DNA of 17,273 bases from CAZLBV01 sp964557845 (GTDB taxonomy: Bacteria > Acidobacteriota > Aminicenantia > Aminicenantales > Aminicenantaceae), in assembly GCA_964557845.1 (NCBI GenBank), contig CAZLBV010000206.1:1-17273 (forward strand), written 5' to 3'. Positions 6,953-15,355 of the stretch are shown piece by piece. Made by a program: the position numbers and the translations under genes. Position 1 is the stretch's first letter. Each line of letters begins with the position of its first letter. Under the pieces are notes generated by a model that worked only from the letters and a program-made list of their open reading frames with translations, made no database searches and was not told the DNA's origin.

Positions 6953-9900
6953 TTGGAAACAAAAATAAACTCTCCCCAATTAAAAGTCACCAAGCTTATC
7001 TATCTGGATGAGCTTACTCAAATTCCCAATCGCCGCTATTTTAACGCCCAATTTCCCTCGATATGGAATGAGTGCAGGGAAAAGAGTGTTCCCCTGGCTT
7101 TGCTCATGATAGATATCGATTGGTTTAAAAGGATAAATGATACCTATTTTCATGAAACTGGAGATGAAGTACTGCAAAAAACGGCATCTCTCATGGCAGA
7201 GATCCTTAAAGACAAAGGAATTCTGATCAGGTTCGCCGGAGATGAATTCATCATACTCTTACCCGAGGCTGACTCTCAAGAAGCAGAATTATTCGGTCAC
7301 GACCTTGTTTCATTTATAAATCAGTCTCCGCTGGAAATTTCCAAAATTCCCATTGATTATCACATTTCTTTAAGCGTAGGGATCGTGGTTTGGCCCACTC
7401 ATACGGAAAGCAAAGATGAATTATTAGAAAAAGCCGATCAAGCGCTTTACCTTTCCAAAGAAAGCGGACGAAACAGGTCAACTCTCTATGAAAAGGAAAA
7501 AATTGCAAGATTTATTGCCCGGAAAGGAGGAGTACAAACTCCCTGTAAATATCTGCTCCAAAGAAATGATATCCTGTTTTCAATAAGAGCAATGTTGGAT
7601 ACGGATTCAACCAGCTTTGCAATTCCCCGGATTCTATCCGGGCCTCTTGGAATCGGAAAAACAACCGTACTTAAAACCATTGAAACCAAAAACATCATCA
7701 GTAAACGCATTTTGCCTGTATACATCCGATGTTTTCCATATTTTTTAAATCATCCTTTTAAAACAATTATACAGATTCTGGATAAAATAATTTCACTCGA
7801 TATGGATCTTCTTCATCTGATCGAACCAGAGCATCTGGAACGATTTTCTTTTCTGCTTCCTTCCACTCGTGAATTTCTTGAAAAACAGGGAAAGAAACCT
7901 TCACCCCTCGATGAAAAGAATCTTCCGGAAATAATTGAAAAATCTTTTAAGATCATATTAAAAAATAAAAAAACACTGATCTGTTTGGATGACATAGACT
8001 ACTGTGATCAAGAATCCTCCGAAATTCTTGACCGTGCCGCAAATTCTGAATCCAGCCCGTACTTTTTTCTGGTAGCTGGGTGCTCAGAGAACGAACCTTC
8101 TCACTTTTTTAAAGACCGATTTCCGGCAATTGAAGCTAATAAAAAATACAAGCTCCACTATCTTCAATCTATCGATGAAACAAGCATCCGCAGTATGCTC
8201 CGCTATATTTTCAAAGGAGCTCCTTATTCCTCAAAACTTCTGAACGCAGTTTGTCTAAGGTCAAAAGGAAATCCTTTATTCGTGGAAGAACTTATCAAAT
8301 ATATGAATGACAAACAGGTCATCTTTTTCGAGCAGGGCACATGGACCATAAAGGATAATTGGGCTGATCTAACTCCATTGGGATTAAATGATCTGATCTT
8401 GGAAGGAATAAAAACCTTAGACGATATCACAAGAGAAATCTTATCTCATGCGGCGTTGATCGGGCAGGATTTTGATCTATTGACTCTGGAAAACTTGGAA
8501 CTAAGAAATGAAGGTCAGATCATTGATGTCCTGGAGCAGGCAAAAAAAGCAGACTTTTTAACTGAAGAAACCAAAGAGGGAGAGGAAACATATATTTTTA
8601 CCAATGAATCAGTAACCACGGCCTTTTCAGATATGGTTCCGCAAGAGGAAATAAAGCCGCTCCACAATCGGATCGCCGAGATCCAGCATGCTCTCGGTGG
8701 AGAAAACATGTGGAGAAATTTAGGTAAGATCTTATACCACTATAAACTAGGAGAAAAGCTCGAACCGATCACAGATCTTATGAGCAAACTTTCCATCCAG
8801 CCTGATTCATCTTTAATTTCTCAAGATTTGAGAGAATTTCTTAAAGAAAACATTCCGGAAAAAGATTGGGGCGAAGAAGAAGAGCTTTCGGATGAAGATG
8901 TTCTCAATGCTCTTATGGTAATAAAATACATCAGAAATGCGATCCAATCCATCAGCCTTTATCCTACCGAAAGCAAGATCGTTCAAGCGTCTTCGGAAAA
9001 GATATTTTCTGATATTAATACTATTTTAAAAAACAGCCCGACTTTAACTTATAATGCCACCGCAGAACTGATCCTGATAAACGGAATCAGACCTGATCTC
9101 AAAGAATACCGAAAAAATATGGGGCCGTTTCTAAAAAAACTGATGTCGGATATGGGATTTAAAGGAATCTCTTTCAAAAAAGGATTAACTTTATCCGAAA
9201 TAAAAAATTTCATTATCCTGCTCAGTAAAAAACCGGATAAATCTCGTACACCCAAGGAATGGGATGATGCTCTAATAAAACAAAACATAGATCATATTGT
9301 GCTCAACCACCGTATCTATGTAGCGGTCGGAGAAAGGGATATCCAAAAAGCCGAGAAGGGAATCATCATTGATGAAACTCCCCGTCCGGCACCATCACCG
9401 ATCTCTCCAGAAGACATCCAGCTCTTTAAACAGCTGCTTAAACCTGAATTAGATGAGAGCCTGAAGGATACACTTAAAGGATCCCTTTCCGTTGAAAAGA
9501 TCGAATCTTTTATCTCCCTACTGGAAGAAGTCATTAAGAACAAAAATTTAGAAGAATCTCAGGGAGAAGAAGAAAAAGTAGACGAATCAATCGCAGAAGA
9601 GGTTTTTAAAGACAGCGATGAAGATTTGAATTTATATTTAGAAAAATTAACTTCACCCGATTCTCAAGAAGCATTAGATGCTGCCCGTAAGCTCATAGAG
9701 GCTGACATTAAAGCTGTAGATGAGATCGTAAAATATATTAGCCGTTGTGATGAATTAAAAGGCAGAAAATATGCATTCAAAGTTCTTAAGAAAATAAATC
9801 CAAAATACATATCAAAACTTACTCCTGAAATGCTCCATCATCGTGGAGCAGATGTGCCAATAAAAATACTCACCGCACTCGATGAAGATCAACAGCCGGA

Positions 9901-10414
9901 AATGAAAGAGATCATAAGGCAGGGGCTTTTCCATCCTGACCCGAGAGTAAAGGCGGAGGCGGTCATTCTTTTAGAAGATAAAAATAAACAATGGTATAAA
10001 GAATTGATGCTTGAGTATTTTAAGGAAGGAATATCCATTAAATCAGTCAGAGCTATTGTTTCCGCCGGCAAAACAAAACTAAAGGAAGTGGCTCCCTTCC
10101 TAATCACCCAGTTGACGAAAAAAGGGTGGCATAGAAGAGACGACGATGTGATCCTGCAGACACAGATCTGTAGAACTTTAGGTCAATTTCATGATTTCGA
10201 ATCTGCTAAAGCTCTGATAAAGGCTGCGGAAAACCCTCCATTCTGGCGGGGAAGAAACAAATTAAATATAAAAGTCAGATTGGCTGCCATTGAAACTTTA
10301 GGATCCCTTAAAGGAGTTTATCCTGAAATCACTGAAGCACTTGAACGTATCTCCAAAGATAAAAATCCAGAACTAAAACAAGCGGCTATAAATGCGCTTG
10401 GACAAAAAGTTTAA
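6953..10414 (+). CDS. GGDEF - STAND/AAA_16-like ATPase - HEAT-repeat fusion protein
   Basis: Cytosolic 1153-residue signalling protein with no membrane segment. Residues about 13-180 are a GGDEF domain: DELTQIPNRRYF (19-30), DIDWFKRINDTYFHETGDEVL with metal-binding D54 plus N62 and D71, AGDEF (95-99) as signature and the terminal ADQALYLSKESGRNR. The RxxD inhibitory site is absent (86-89 is KDKG). This predicts c-di-GMP synthesis without that product feedback. Residues about 200-600 are a STAND/AAA_16-like NTPase: Walker A GPLGIGKTT (230-238), Walker B LICLDDIDYCD (342-352) and GNPLFVEEL (439-447). A helical region at 600-800 includes LYPTESKIV and GFKGISFKKGLT, followed by an acidic linker (about 867-892). 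HEAT-like repeats end the protein (about 893-1153), for example DPRVKAEAVILL, KVRLAAIETLGSL and NPELKQAAINALG. The start codon is TTG with AGGAG 12 bases upstream. It stands alone between divergent and downstream gaps. An NTP-gated, ligand-sensing cyclase is inferred. Confidence 0.9.
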   Translation: METKINSPQLKVTKLIYLDELTQIPNRRYFNAQFPSIWNECREKSVPLALLMIDIDWFKRINDTYFHETGDEVLQKTASLMAEILKDKGILIRFAGDEFIILLPEADSQEAELFGHDLVSFINQSPLEISKIPIDYHISLSVGIVVWPTHTESKDELLEKADQALYLSKESGRNRSTLYEKEKIARFIARKGGVQTPCKYLLQRNDILFSIRAMLDTDSTSFAIPRILSGPLGIGKTTVLKTIETKNIISKRILPVYIRCFPYFLNHPFKTIIQILDKIISLDMDLLHLIEPEHLERFSFLLPSTREFLEKQGKKPSPLDEKNLPEIIEKSFKIILKNKKTLICLDDIDYCDQESSEILDRAANSESSPYFFLVAGCSENEPSHFFKDRFPAIEANKKYKLHYLQSIDETSIRSMLRYIFKGAPYSSKLLNAVCLRSKGNPLFVEELIKYMNDKQVIFFEQGTWTIKDNWADLTPLGLNDLILEGIKTLDDITREILSHAALIGQDFDLLTLENLELRNEGQIIDVLEQAKKADFLTEETKEGEETYIFTNESVTTAFSDMVPQEEIKPLHNRIAEIQHALGGENMWRNLGKILYHYKLGEKLEPITDLMSKLSIQPDSSLISQDLREFLKENIPEKDWGEEEELSDEDVLNALMVIKYIRNAIQSISLYPTESKIVQASSEKIFSDINTILKNSPTLTYNATAELILINGIRPDLKEYRKNMGPFLKKLMSDMGFKGISFKKGLTLSEIKNFIILLSKKPDKSRTPKEWDDALIKQNIDHIVLNHRIYVAVGERDIQKAEKGIIIDETPRPAPSPISPEDIQLFKQLLKPELDESLKDTLKGSLSVEKIESFISLLEEVIKNKNLEESQGEEEKVDESIAEEVFKDSDEDLNLYLEKLTSPDSQEALDAARKLIEADIKAVDEIVKYISRCDELKGRKYAFKVLKKINPKYISKLTPEMLHHRGADVPIKILTALDEDQQPEMKEIIRQGLFHPDPRVKAEAVILLEDKNKQWYKELMLEYFKEGISIKSVRAIVSAGKTKLKEVAPFLITQLTKKGWHRRDDDVILQTQICRTLGQFHDFESAKALIKAAENPPFWRGRNKLNIKVRLAAIETLGSLKGVYPEITEALERISKDKNPELKQAAINALGQKV

Positions 10415-10507
10415 AAAAGCCTCTTGGACTAATTTAACAAAGTTGACAACCTGCAAGTGCTGTGGTAGTTCTACGGAATATTAAAGCCTAAAAGTTGTTT
10501 ATCAGAA

Positions 10508-12148
10508 ATGCGGTTCATTTATGCCATATTTACAGCCATGTTCCTCCTGCTTGTGGAGGAATCATTCTTTTCATGGCTGAATTTCCGGAACATCACATTC
10601 GCCGGTACCAGCTTGCTTAAAGCTCTCTGGATACTTGAGGCAGCAAGCCTGTTCTTGCTTATCCTGACGCTTTTTCTAAGCCGCCGCCAAGAACTGACAA
10701 AGGTAAGGGATATACTCAAAACCGGTCAGCCCCAAGAAAAAGACACCTTCATCCAATATTTTAACCAGGTATCAGAGCTTCGAGACAAATGGATAAAGCG
10801 TCATCAATCATATCATGATGAATTGATGAGAATATTTCGTTTTTTGGTGCCTAACGAGGTCTCTGTATTAGAGGTTGGCTGTGGGACAGGAGATACCCTG
10901 GGGAAACTCGGCCGAAAAAAATCCGCCGGGATCGACATCAGTCCCGGGATGATCAACAAAGCCAAGAAAAAATATACAGGTTTTCAATTTAAAACTATGG
11001 ACATTGAAGATCCTGATCCTTCTAAATTACCTGAGAAATTTGATTATGTGATCATGAGTGATCTTATCGGCCACCTCAGTGATATTCAGAAAGGATTCGA
11101 ACAGAGCCGGAGATTCATGCACGAAAATTCACGCTTGATCATCACTTATTATTCTTATTTCTGGGAACCGGTCTTGAGGATTTTGGAAAAGCTTTATCTA
11201 AAAATTCCTCAATTCCAACAGAACTGGCTGTCGCAACCGGACATAATCAACCTGCTGGAACTGGCAGAGTTTGAAGTCATAAAAAAGAGCACTGCCTATA
11301 TCCTTCCAGTTAAAATTCCCCTCTTATCCCGAATCTTCAATAAATTCATAGTCAGGCTGCCTCTTTTCCGCCACTTCGGGCTTATTCAGTATGCTGTTGC
11401 CCGGCCAAGCAATACTCCCGCACAAGATGCCAGCCTTTCTGTCATTATCCCCGCAAGAAATGAGCAGGGGAACATTGAACAGGCAGTATTGAGAACACCT
11501 TTGCTAGGTAAATTCACTGAATTGATATTCGTGGAAGGGCACTCCACTGATAAAACCTGGGATGAGATCCAAAGAATACAGAAGAAATACCGGAATACTC
11601 ATATGATCAAGATAATGCAGCAGCCAGGAACAGGAAAAGGGGATGCGGTAAGAAAAGGATTTCAGGAAGCCACCGGAGATATTCTCACGATCCTGGACGG
11701 GGATCTGACCGTCTTACCAGAGGAACTTTCGAAATTTTATCGAGTTTTCACCAGCGGCCAGGCGGATTTCGCCAATGGATGCCGCCTTGTTTATCCCCTG
11801 GAAAAAAAGGCTATGCGGTTCTTTAACGTTCTGGGAAATAAATTCTTCAGTATGGCCTTTACCTGGCTGCTGGACCAGCCTATAAAAGATACCCTTTGCG
11901 GTACCAAAATGCTGAGGAGATCCCATTACCTCCAAATAGCAGCCAACCGTGCTTATTTCGGCGATTTCGATCCCTTTGGGGATTTCGATCTGCTTTTTGG
12001 AGCCAGCAAATTAAATCTGAAAATAAAAGATGTGCCGATCCGGTATCAAGCCAGGACCTACGGACAAACCAATATTCAAAGATGGCGCCACGGATTTCTG
12101 CTTCTCAGGATGGTTTTATTTGCCTCGCACAAGCTCAAATTTTTCTAA
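10508..12148 (+). CDS. Bifunctional SAM-dependent methyltransferase / GT2 glycosyltransferase
   Basis: Fusion of 546 residues. Two hydrophobic N-terminal segments (about 4-18 and 38-57) suggest membrane attachment. Residues about 85-300 are a class I methyltransferase: motif I VLEVGCGTGDTLGKL (120-134), the acidic residue of GIDIS (141-145), then FDYVIMSDLIGHL. From about 308 a GT2 (GT-A fold) domain begins: LSVIIPARNEQGNIEQAV (310-327), PGTGKGDAVRKGF (373-385), ILDGDLTVLPEEL (395-407) with the metal/nucleotide-binding DGD at 397-399, and DTLCGTKMLRR. Such GT2 enzymes resemble dolichol- or polyprenol-phosphate sugar synthases, so a methylated or lipid-linked sugar intermediate is plausible; substrates are unknown. 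No clear Shine-Dalgarno precedes ATG 10508. A second methyltransferase and a GT-C-like protein follow on the same strand, which supports a glycan-assembly role. Confidence 0.88.
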   Translation: MRFIYAIFTAMFLLLVEESFFSWLNFRNITFAGTSLLKALWILEAASLFLLILTLFLSRRQELTKVRDILKTGQPQEKDTFIQYFNQVSELRDKWIKRHQSYHDELMRIFRFLVPNEVSVLEVGCGTGDTLGKLGRKKSAGIDISPGMINKAKKKYTGFQFKTMDIEDPDPSKLPEKFDYVIMSDLIGHLSDIQKGFEQSRRFMHENSRLIITYYSYFWEPVLRILEKLYLKIPQFQQNWLSQPDIINLLELAEFEVIKKSTAYILPVKIPLLSRIFNKFIVRLPLFRHFGLIQYAVARPSNTPAQDASLSVIIPARNEQGNIEQAVLRTPLLGKFTELIFVEGHSTDKTWDEIQRIQKKYRNTHMIKIMQQPGTGKGDAVRKGFQEATGDILTILDGDLTVLPEELSKFYRVFTSGQADFANGCRLVYPLEKKAMRFFNVLGNKFFSMAFTWLLDQPIKDTLCGTKMLRRSHYLQIAANRAYFGDFDPFGDFDLLFGASKLNLKIKDVPIRYQARTYGQTNIQRWRHGFLLLRMVLFASHKLKFF

Positions 12149-12204
12149 AATCTTAGAAAACACAGGACTTTAATCTTTCATTTGGGTAAAATCTTTTCTG
12201 TTCC

Positions 12205-13017
12205 ATGAATAAATTTAATAAACTGTTGGACCGGCTGCGCATGCCGGAGTCTAAAGGCACAGACGATCTGAACACACCAGAAGCTACGGCTTTCCATGCA
12301 CGAATCATAGCTGGTAAATACTATTTGAAAAAAATATATCTTGACTGGTATGGAAAGATCAAAAACGCTTTATTTCCCTCTTCAATGGAAAAAACAATGG
12401 TCGAGATCGGAAGCGGAGGAGGATTTATAAAAGAGATCCTTCCTCAGGTTAAAACTTCGGAAACCATTCTTGTTCCAGGGATGGATCTTTGTTTTTCTGC
12501 CTTAAACATGCCCTTTAAACCAGACTCGATCGATGCCTTTATCCTGATTGATGTATTCCATCATATTTTTGATTCCCGCCAGTTCTTTACAGAGGCCAGG
12601 AAATGTCTGAAGCCAGGAGGTAGGATCGCGATGATAGAACCTGCCAATACCCCATGGAGCCGGTTTGTGTTTCGACGATCACATCATGAGCCTTTTGATC
12701 TTGAAGGAGGCTGGAGTTTTCCTCCTGGCGGACGCATGACATCTGCCAACAGTGCCCTCCCCTGGATCATTTTCTTCCGAGACCGGAAAATTTTCGAAGA
12801 GGAATTTCCTGAATTAAAGATCCGAGTGCTAAAACCTTTCATGCCGTTTTTATATCTTTTAAGCGGTGGGGTTTCCATGCGTCAGCTGCTCCCCTCGTTC
12901 ACCTATTCAGCAGCAAAAGCTCTGGAAACTATTCTATCGCCTTTTAACATTTATTTGGGCATGTTTCTGCTTATTTTACTTGAGAAATCCTCAGAAAAAG
13001 GAGGAAAAAGTGAATAA
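12205..13017 (+). CDS. Class I SAM-dependent methyltransferase
   Basis: Methyltransferase of 270 residues with motif I MVEIGSGGGFIKEI (65-78), a short second strand (ILVPGMD, 88-94), LNMPFKPDSIDAFILIDVFHHI (100-121) and the CLKPGGRIAMIEP motif (134-146), as in UbiE/ubiquinone-biosynthesis-like enzymes (Methyltransf_11). A hydrophobic C-terminal helix at about 243-262 suggests membrane association. The acceptor is unknown; its setting between a methyltransferase-GT2 fusion and a GT-C-like protein suggests a sugar or lipid-linked glycan. It starts 56 bases after the upstream gene with no strong ribosome site, and its 3' end overlaps the next gene by 8 bases, so translation of the two is probably coupled. 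Confidence 0.87.
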   Translation: MNKFNKLLDRLRMPESKGTDDLNTPEATAFHARIIAGKYYLKKIYLDWYGKIKNALFPSSMEKTMVEIGSGGGFIKEILPQVKTSETILVPGMDLCFSALNMPFKPDSIDAFILIDVFHHIFDSRQFFTEARKCLKPGGRIAMIEPANTPWSRFVFRRSHHEPFDLEGGWSFPPGGRMTSANSALPWIIFFRDRKIFEEEFPELKIRVLKPFMPFLYLLSGGVSMRQLLPSFTYSAAKALETILSPFNIYLGMFLLILLEKSSEKGGKSE

Positions 13018-15205
13018 GTATCACCCCCAGAGGAGAGAACTAGGCTTTGGTTGGTTGATTGGTCTATCAGCAGCCGGCCTGCTCATCTTGTTTCTAGTTT
13101 TTTCCAACTTTGGAATCACTTTATGGGCTTTTATTAAATTTCTCAGTGGTTTAGCTTTACTGGTTTATTTCCCAGGAAAAATGCTGGTGGATCTGGCAGG
13201 GCTTAAGCTTCTCCGCTTTGAAACTGCCTCCCTTTCCCTAGTTCTGGGGATGGTGACCACCACCGCAGTAAACAAATTCTCACGCTGGTTCGGACTGGAG
13301 GTCATCTTTTTCATTTGGATCTTAGCCAGCTTGGTCTTTTTTATAGGGAAGCTGATTAAAAACCCTCCTGAAAAGAAAAACCAGCGTTTTCATATCACCC
13401 CATCAGGAATGGGTGTTTTCTTGATCCTTATATTGGTTTTCGCAGTACTTATTGCGGATAACTACCGCAATGTCGTACCAGGAAATGACGGCTCTATCAC
13501 TGTCAATATGCATTATTACGACGGCTTCTACCGCAACGCCATAAGCAGGGAGCTTTCCCATACCGTCCCTCCCATGGTACCAGCAGTGGGAGACCTGTCT
13601 CTCAGCTATCACCATGGGATGGATCTGTTCGTATCTTTATTTTACCGTTATTTTGATATTGATGTATTTGATCTAAACCACCGTTTTGTCATCACCTTTT
13701 TCTTTGTCCTATTGGTGTTTATTTTCTACATCTTTATCCGGGAGCTGACCTCATCTGAAAAGGCTGCTCTGCTGGGGACTTTTCTGATCGTCTTTGGCAG
13801 CGGAGGATTCGCCTATCTGGCTTCCTGGCTATTGGGAGTTCAGCAGTGGGGCAATGTGTTTTTCACCTTTTACTTCTTCAATATTACCAATATCAATTCC
13901 TTTCTCCCGGCCCTATCGATCCTGTTTGCCGGTTTTTTCTGTCTGTTTAAATACATCAAACAACAAAAAAAAGCTTGGATGATATTTTCAAGCTTGCTTC
14001 TGGCATTGTCCCTTGAGTTTAAAACTTTTTTTATCGGTCCGGTTATAGGAGCTCTCTTTCTAGCAGGAATTATTTACTATTTGACTGAACACAAATGGTC
14101 CATTTTACAAGTTGGTGCAGGTACGGCTGCGGTCTCTCTTCCCCTTTTGTATGCAGCCAATTCCCATAATGTAGGCGGCCTCCCTTATGTTTTTAAATTC
14201 CGCTTTGTGGACTGGATCATTTTTTCCTTACAGGAACTCGATCTTAATTATTTGTATCTCACCTGGAAAGGAGTGATCCAGCATGGAAGAATCTCTCTCC
14301 TGAATATCGCTCTTCTGATTCTCTGCCTCTTGATCTTTTTTGTGGGAAGCTTTGGCCTGGGAGTTTTGGCTCTGCCTTCCGGATTAAAAGAATATTTTTC
14401 CTTTAAAAAAATTACACCAAAAAGATTGTTTCTAACCACCTTTGCCGGGGGAAGCTTAATTTATTTTTTCTTCATTCAGCTCTCTCTAGGAGGAAGGCCG
14501 AGAAACTATGTCCATATTTATGCTTTTTTTCTGACCTTTATAATCTTGATGATCTATTTTTCCGATAAAGTCATCCGCTTCATGTCCGGAAAAAAGCAGA
14601 CAGTCAAAATCGCTGTAATTCTGGCTGTGACGGCCCTCAGTATCCCCAATACCATCCGTTTTCTCTATGTAAAAGTCTGTGATCCTCAAACACGCGTATT
14701 TCCGGCTCCCTTTCTGGAAGCTGCGGATTGGGTCAACCAAAACACTCAACCAGATGCAATGATCCTCCATCCCATCGTATTGCGTTATGTGTGTTATTTT
14801 ACAGACCGCAGGGTAGTGATGGACAGTTCTGTTCACTCTTACCTTACCTTTCACCTAACGACTCCTCAAATAGAGAAAAGAACCACAGATATCCAACGTT
14901 TCTTTGAGGATCCTGAACTGAATGGGAATTTGCTTGAGGCTTACGGTGTTACTCATGTTTGGGCTGGAAATCCCCCTTCTTTTCTCCCGGAAGGGACCAG
15001 CCTTCAATCCGGGATAATATGTTACAGTGACATCGGGACACGTGAAATAAAAAAATACCGGCGAAGCCATAAACTAAAACCGCTTTTTGCCAACAGCGAT
15101 TATATGATCTATGCAGTGGAAAGATTACCCGAAGAAGACAGAAAGATTTTTATTCTGGAAGAAATTGAGAGTAAAAAACAATTACGGCCTTTTGACAAAA
15201 AATAG
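13010..15205 (+). CDS. Multi-spanning GT-C-like membrane glycosyltransferase (putative)
   Basis: Integral membrane protein of 731 residues with roughly a dozen hydrophobic segments between 12 and 545, then a soluble C-terminal domain (about 560-731). An acidic, aromatic-rich loop after the fourth or fifth helix, NMHYYDGFYRNAISREL (166-182), holds D171 at the place where GT-C enzymes carry their catalytic acidic residue. The AADWVNQNTQPDAMIL stretch (571-586) resembles the extracytoplasmic region of GT-C proteins. A polyprenol-phosphate-sugar-dependent transferase is inferred, not proven. The start is GTG at 13010, with GGAGG 6 bases upstream (12999-13003); a longer reading to 12866 is open but lies entirely inside the methyltransferase gene and lacks that site. 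Pairing with the upstream GT2 enzyme, which could make the lipid-linked donor, fits this role. Confidence 0.8.
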   Translation: MNKYHPQRRELGFGWLIGLSAAGLLILFLVFSNFGITLWAFIKFLSGLALLVYFPGKMLVDLAGLKLLRFETASLSLVLGMVTTTAVNKFSRWFGLEVIFFIWILASLVFFIGKLIKNPPEKKNQRFHITPSGMGVFLILILVFAVLIADNYRNVVPGNDGSITVNMHYYDGFYRNAISRELSHTVPPMVPAVGDLSLSYHHGMDLFVSLFYRYFDIDVFDLNHRFVITFFFVLLVFIFYIFIRELTSSEKAALLGTFLIVFGSGGFAYLASWLLGVQQWGNVFFTFYFFNITNINSFLPALSILFAGFFCLFKYIKQQKKAWMIFSSLLLALSLEFKTFFIGPVIGALFLAGIIYYLTEHKWSILQVGAGTAAVSLPLLYAANSHNVGGLPYVFKFRFVDWIIFSLQELDLNYLYLTWKGVIQHGRISLLNIALLILCLLIFFVGSFGLGVLALPSGLKEYFSFKKITPKRLFLTTFAGGSLIYFFFIQLSLGGRPRNYVHIYAFFLTFIILMIYFSDKVIRFMSGKKQTVKIAVILAVTALSIPNTIRFLYVKVCDPQTRVFPAPFLEAADWVNQNTQPDAMILHPIVLRYVCYFTDRRVVMDSSVHSYLTFHLTTPQIEKRTTDIQRFFEDPELNGNLLEAYGVTHVWAGNPPSFLPEGTSLQSGIICYSDIGTREIKKYRRSHKLKPLFANSDYMIYAVERLPEEDRKIFILEEIESKKQLRPFDKK

Positions 15206-15242
15206 AATAATTATAGTTTAAGATAAATCTATCCCAATTTAA

Positions 15243-15271
15243 TTGACACCTTCTTTATCGTTTGATATTTT
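15243..15271 (+). promoter_or_regulatory. Promoter for the exported repeat-protein operon
   Basis: Perfect -35 TTGACA (15243-15248), 17-base spacer, TATTTT (15266-15271, 4 of 6). Transcription would start near 15278, about 78 bases before ATG 15356. Its presence in a 150-base gap separates this unit from the glycan cluster upstream. Confidence 0.5.
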
Positions 15272-15281
15272 TTATTCATAA

Positions 15282-15295
15282 TTTCTCAAGAGAAA
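15282..15295. promoter_or_regulatory. Inverted repeat at the predicted transcript start
   Basis: TTTCTC-AA-GAGAAA, 6-bp perfect arms immediately downstream of the predicted -10. It could be an operator half-site pair or a small 5' leader hairpin; the sequence alone does not decide. Confidence 0.3.
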
Positions 15296-15355
15296 CTATT
15301 TAAAATAGGCCATTGTCAGAATTATGACTTATATTTTTTATTAAGGGAGATCACT

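Noticed and set aside
7232..7252. AGDEF instead of GGDEF, considered as a sign of an inactive cyclase
   Set aside because: Alanine or other small residues at the first position occur in active cyclases, and the metal- and base-binding residues are kept, so inactivity is not supported.
10443..10471. TTGACA followed 17 bases later by TAGTTC before the methyltransferase-GT2 gene
   Set aside because: The -35 is perfect but the -10 matches only 2 of 6 bases, so I do not list it as a promoter.
12866..13009. Upstream extension of the GT-C-like protein by 48 residues
   Set aside because: It lies wholly inside the methyltransferase gene in another frame and has no ribosome site, while GTG 13010 has a well-placed GGAGG.
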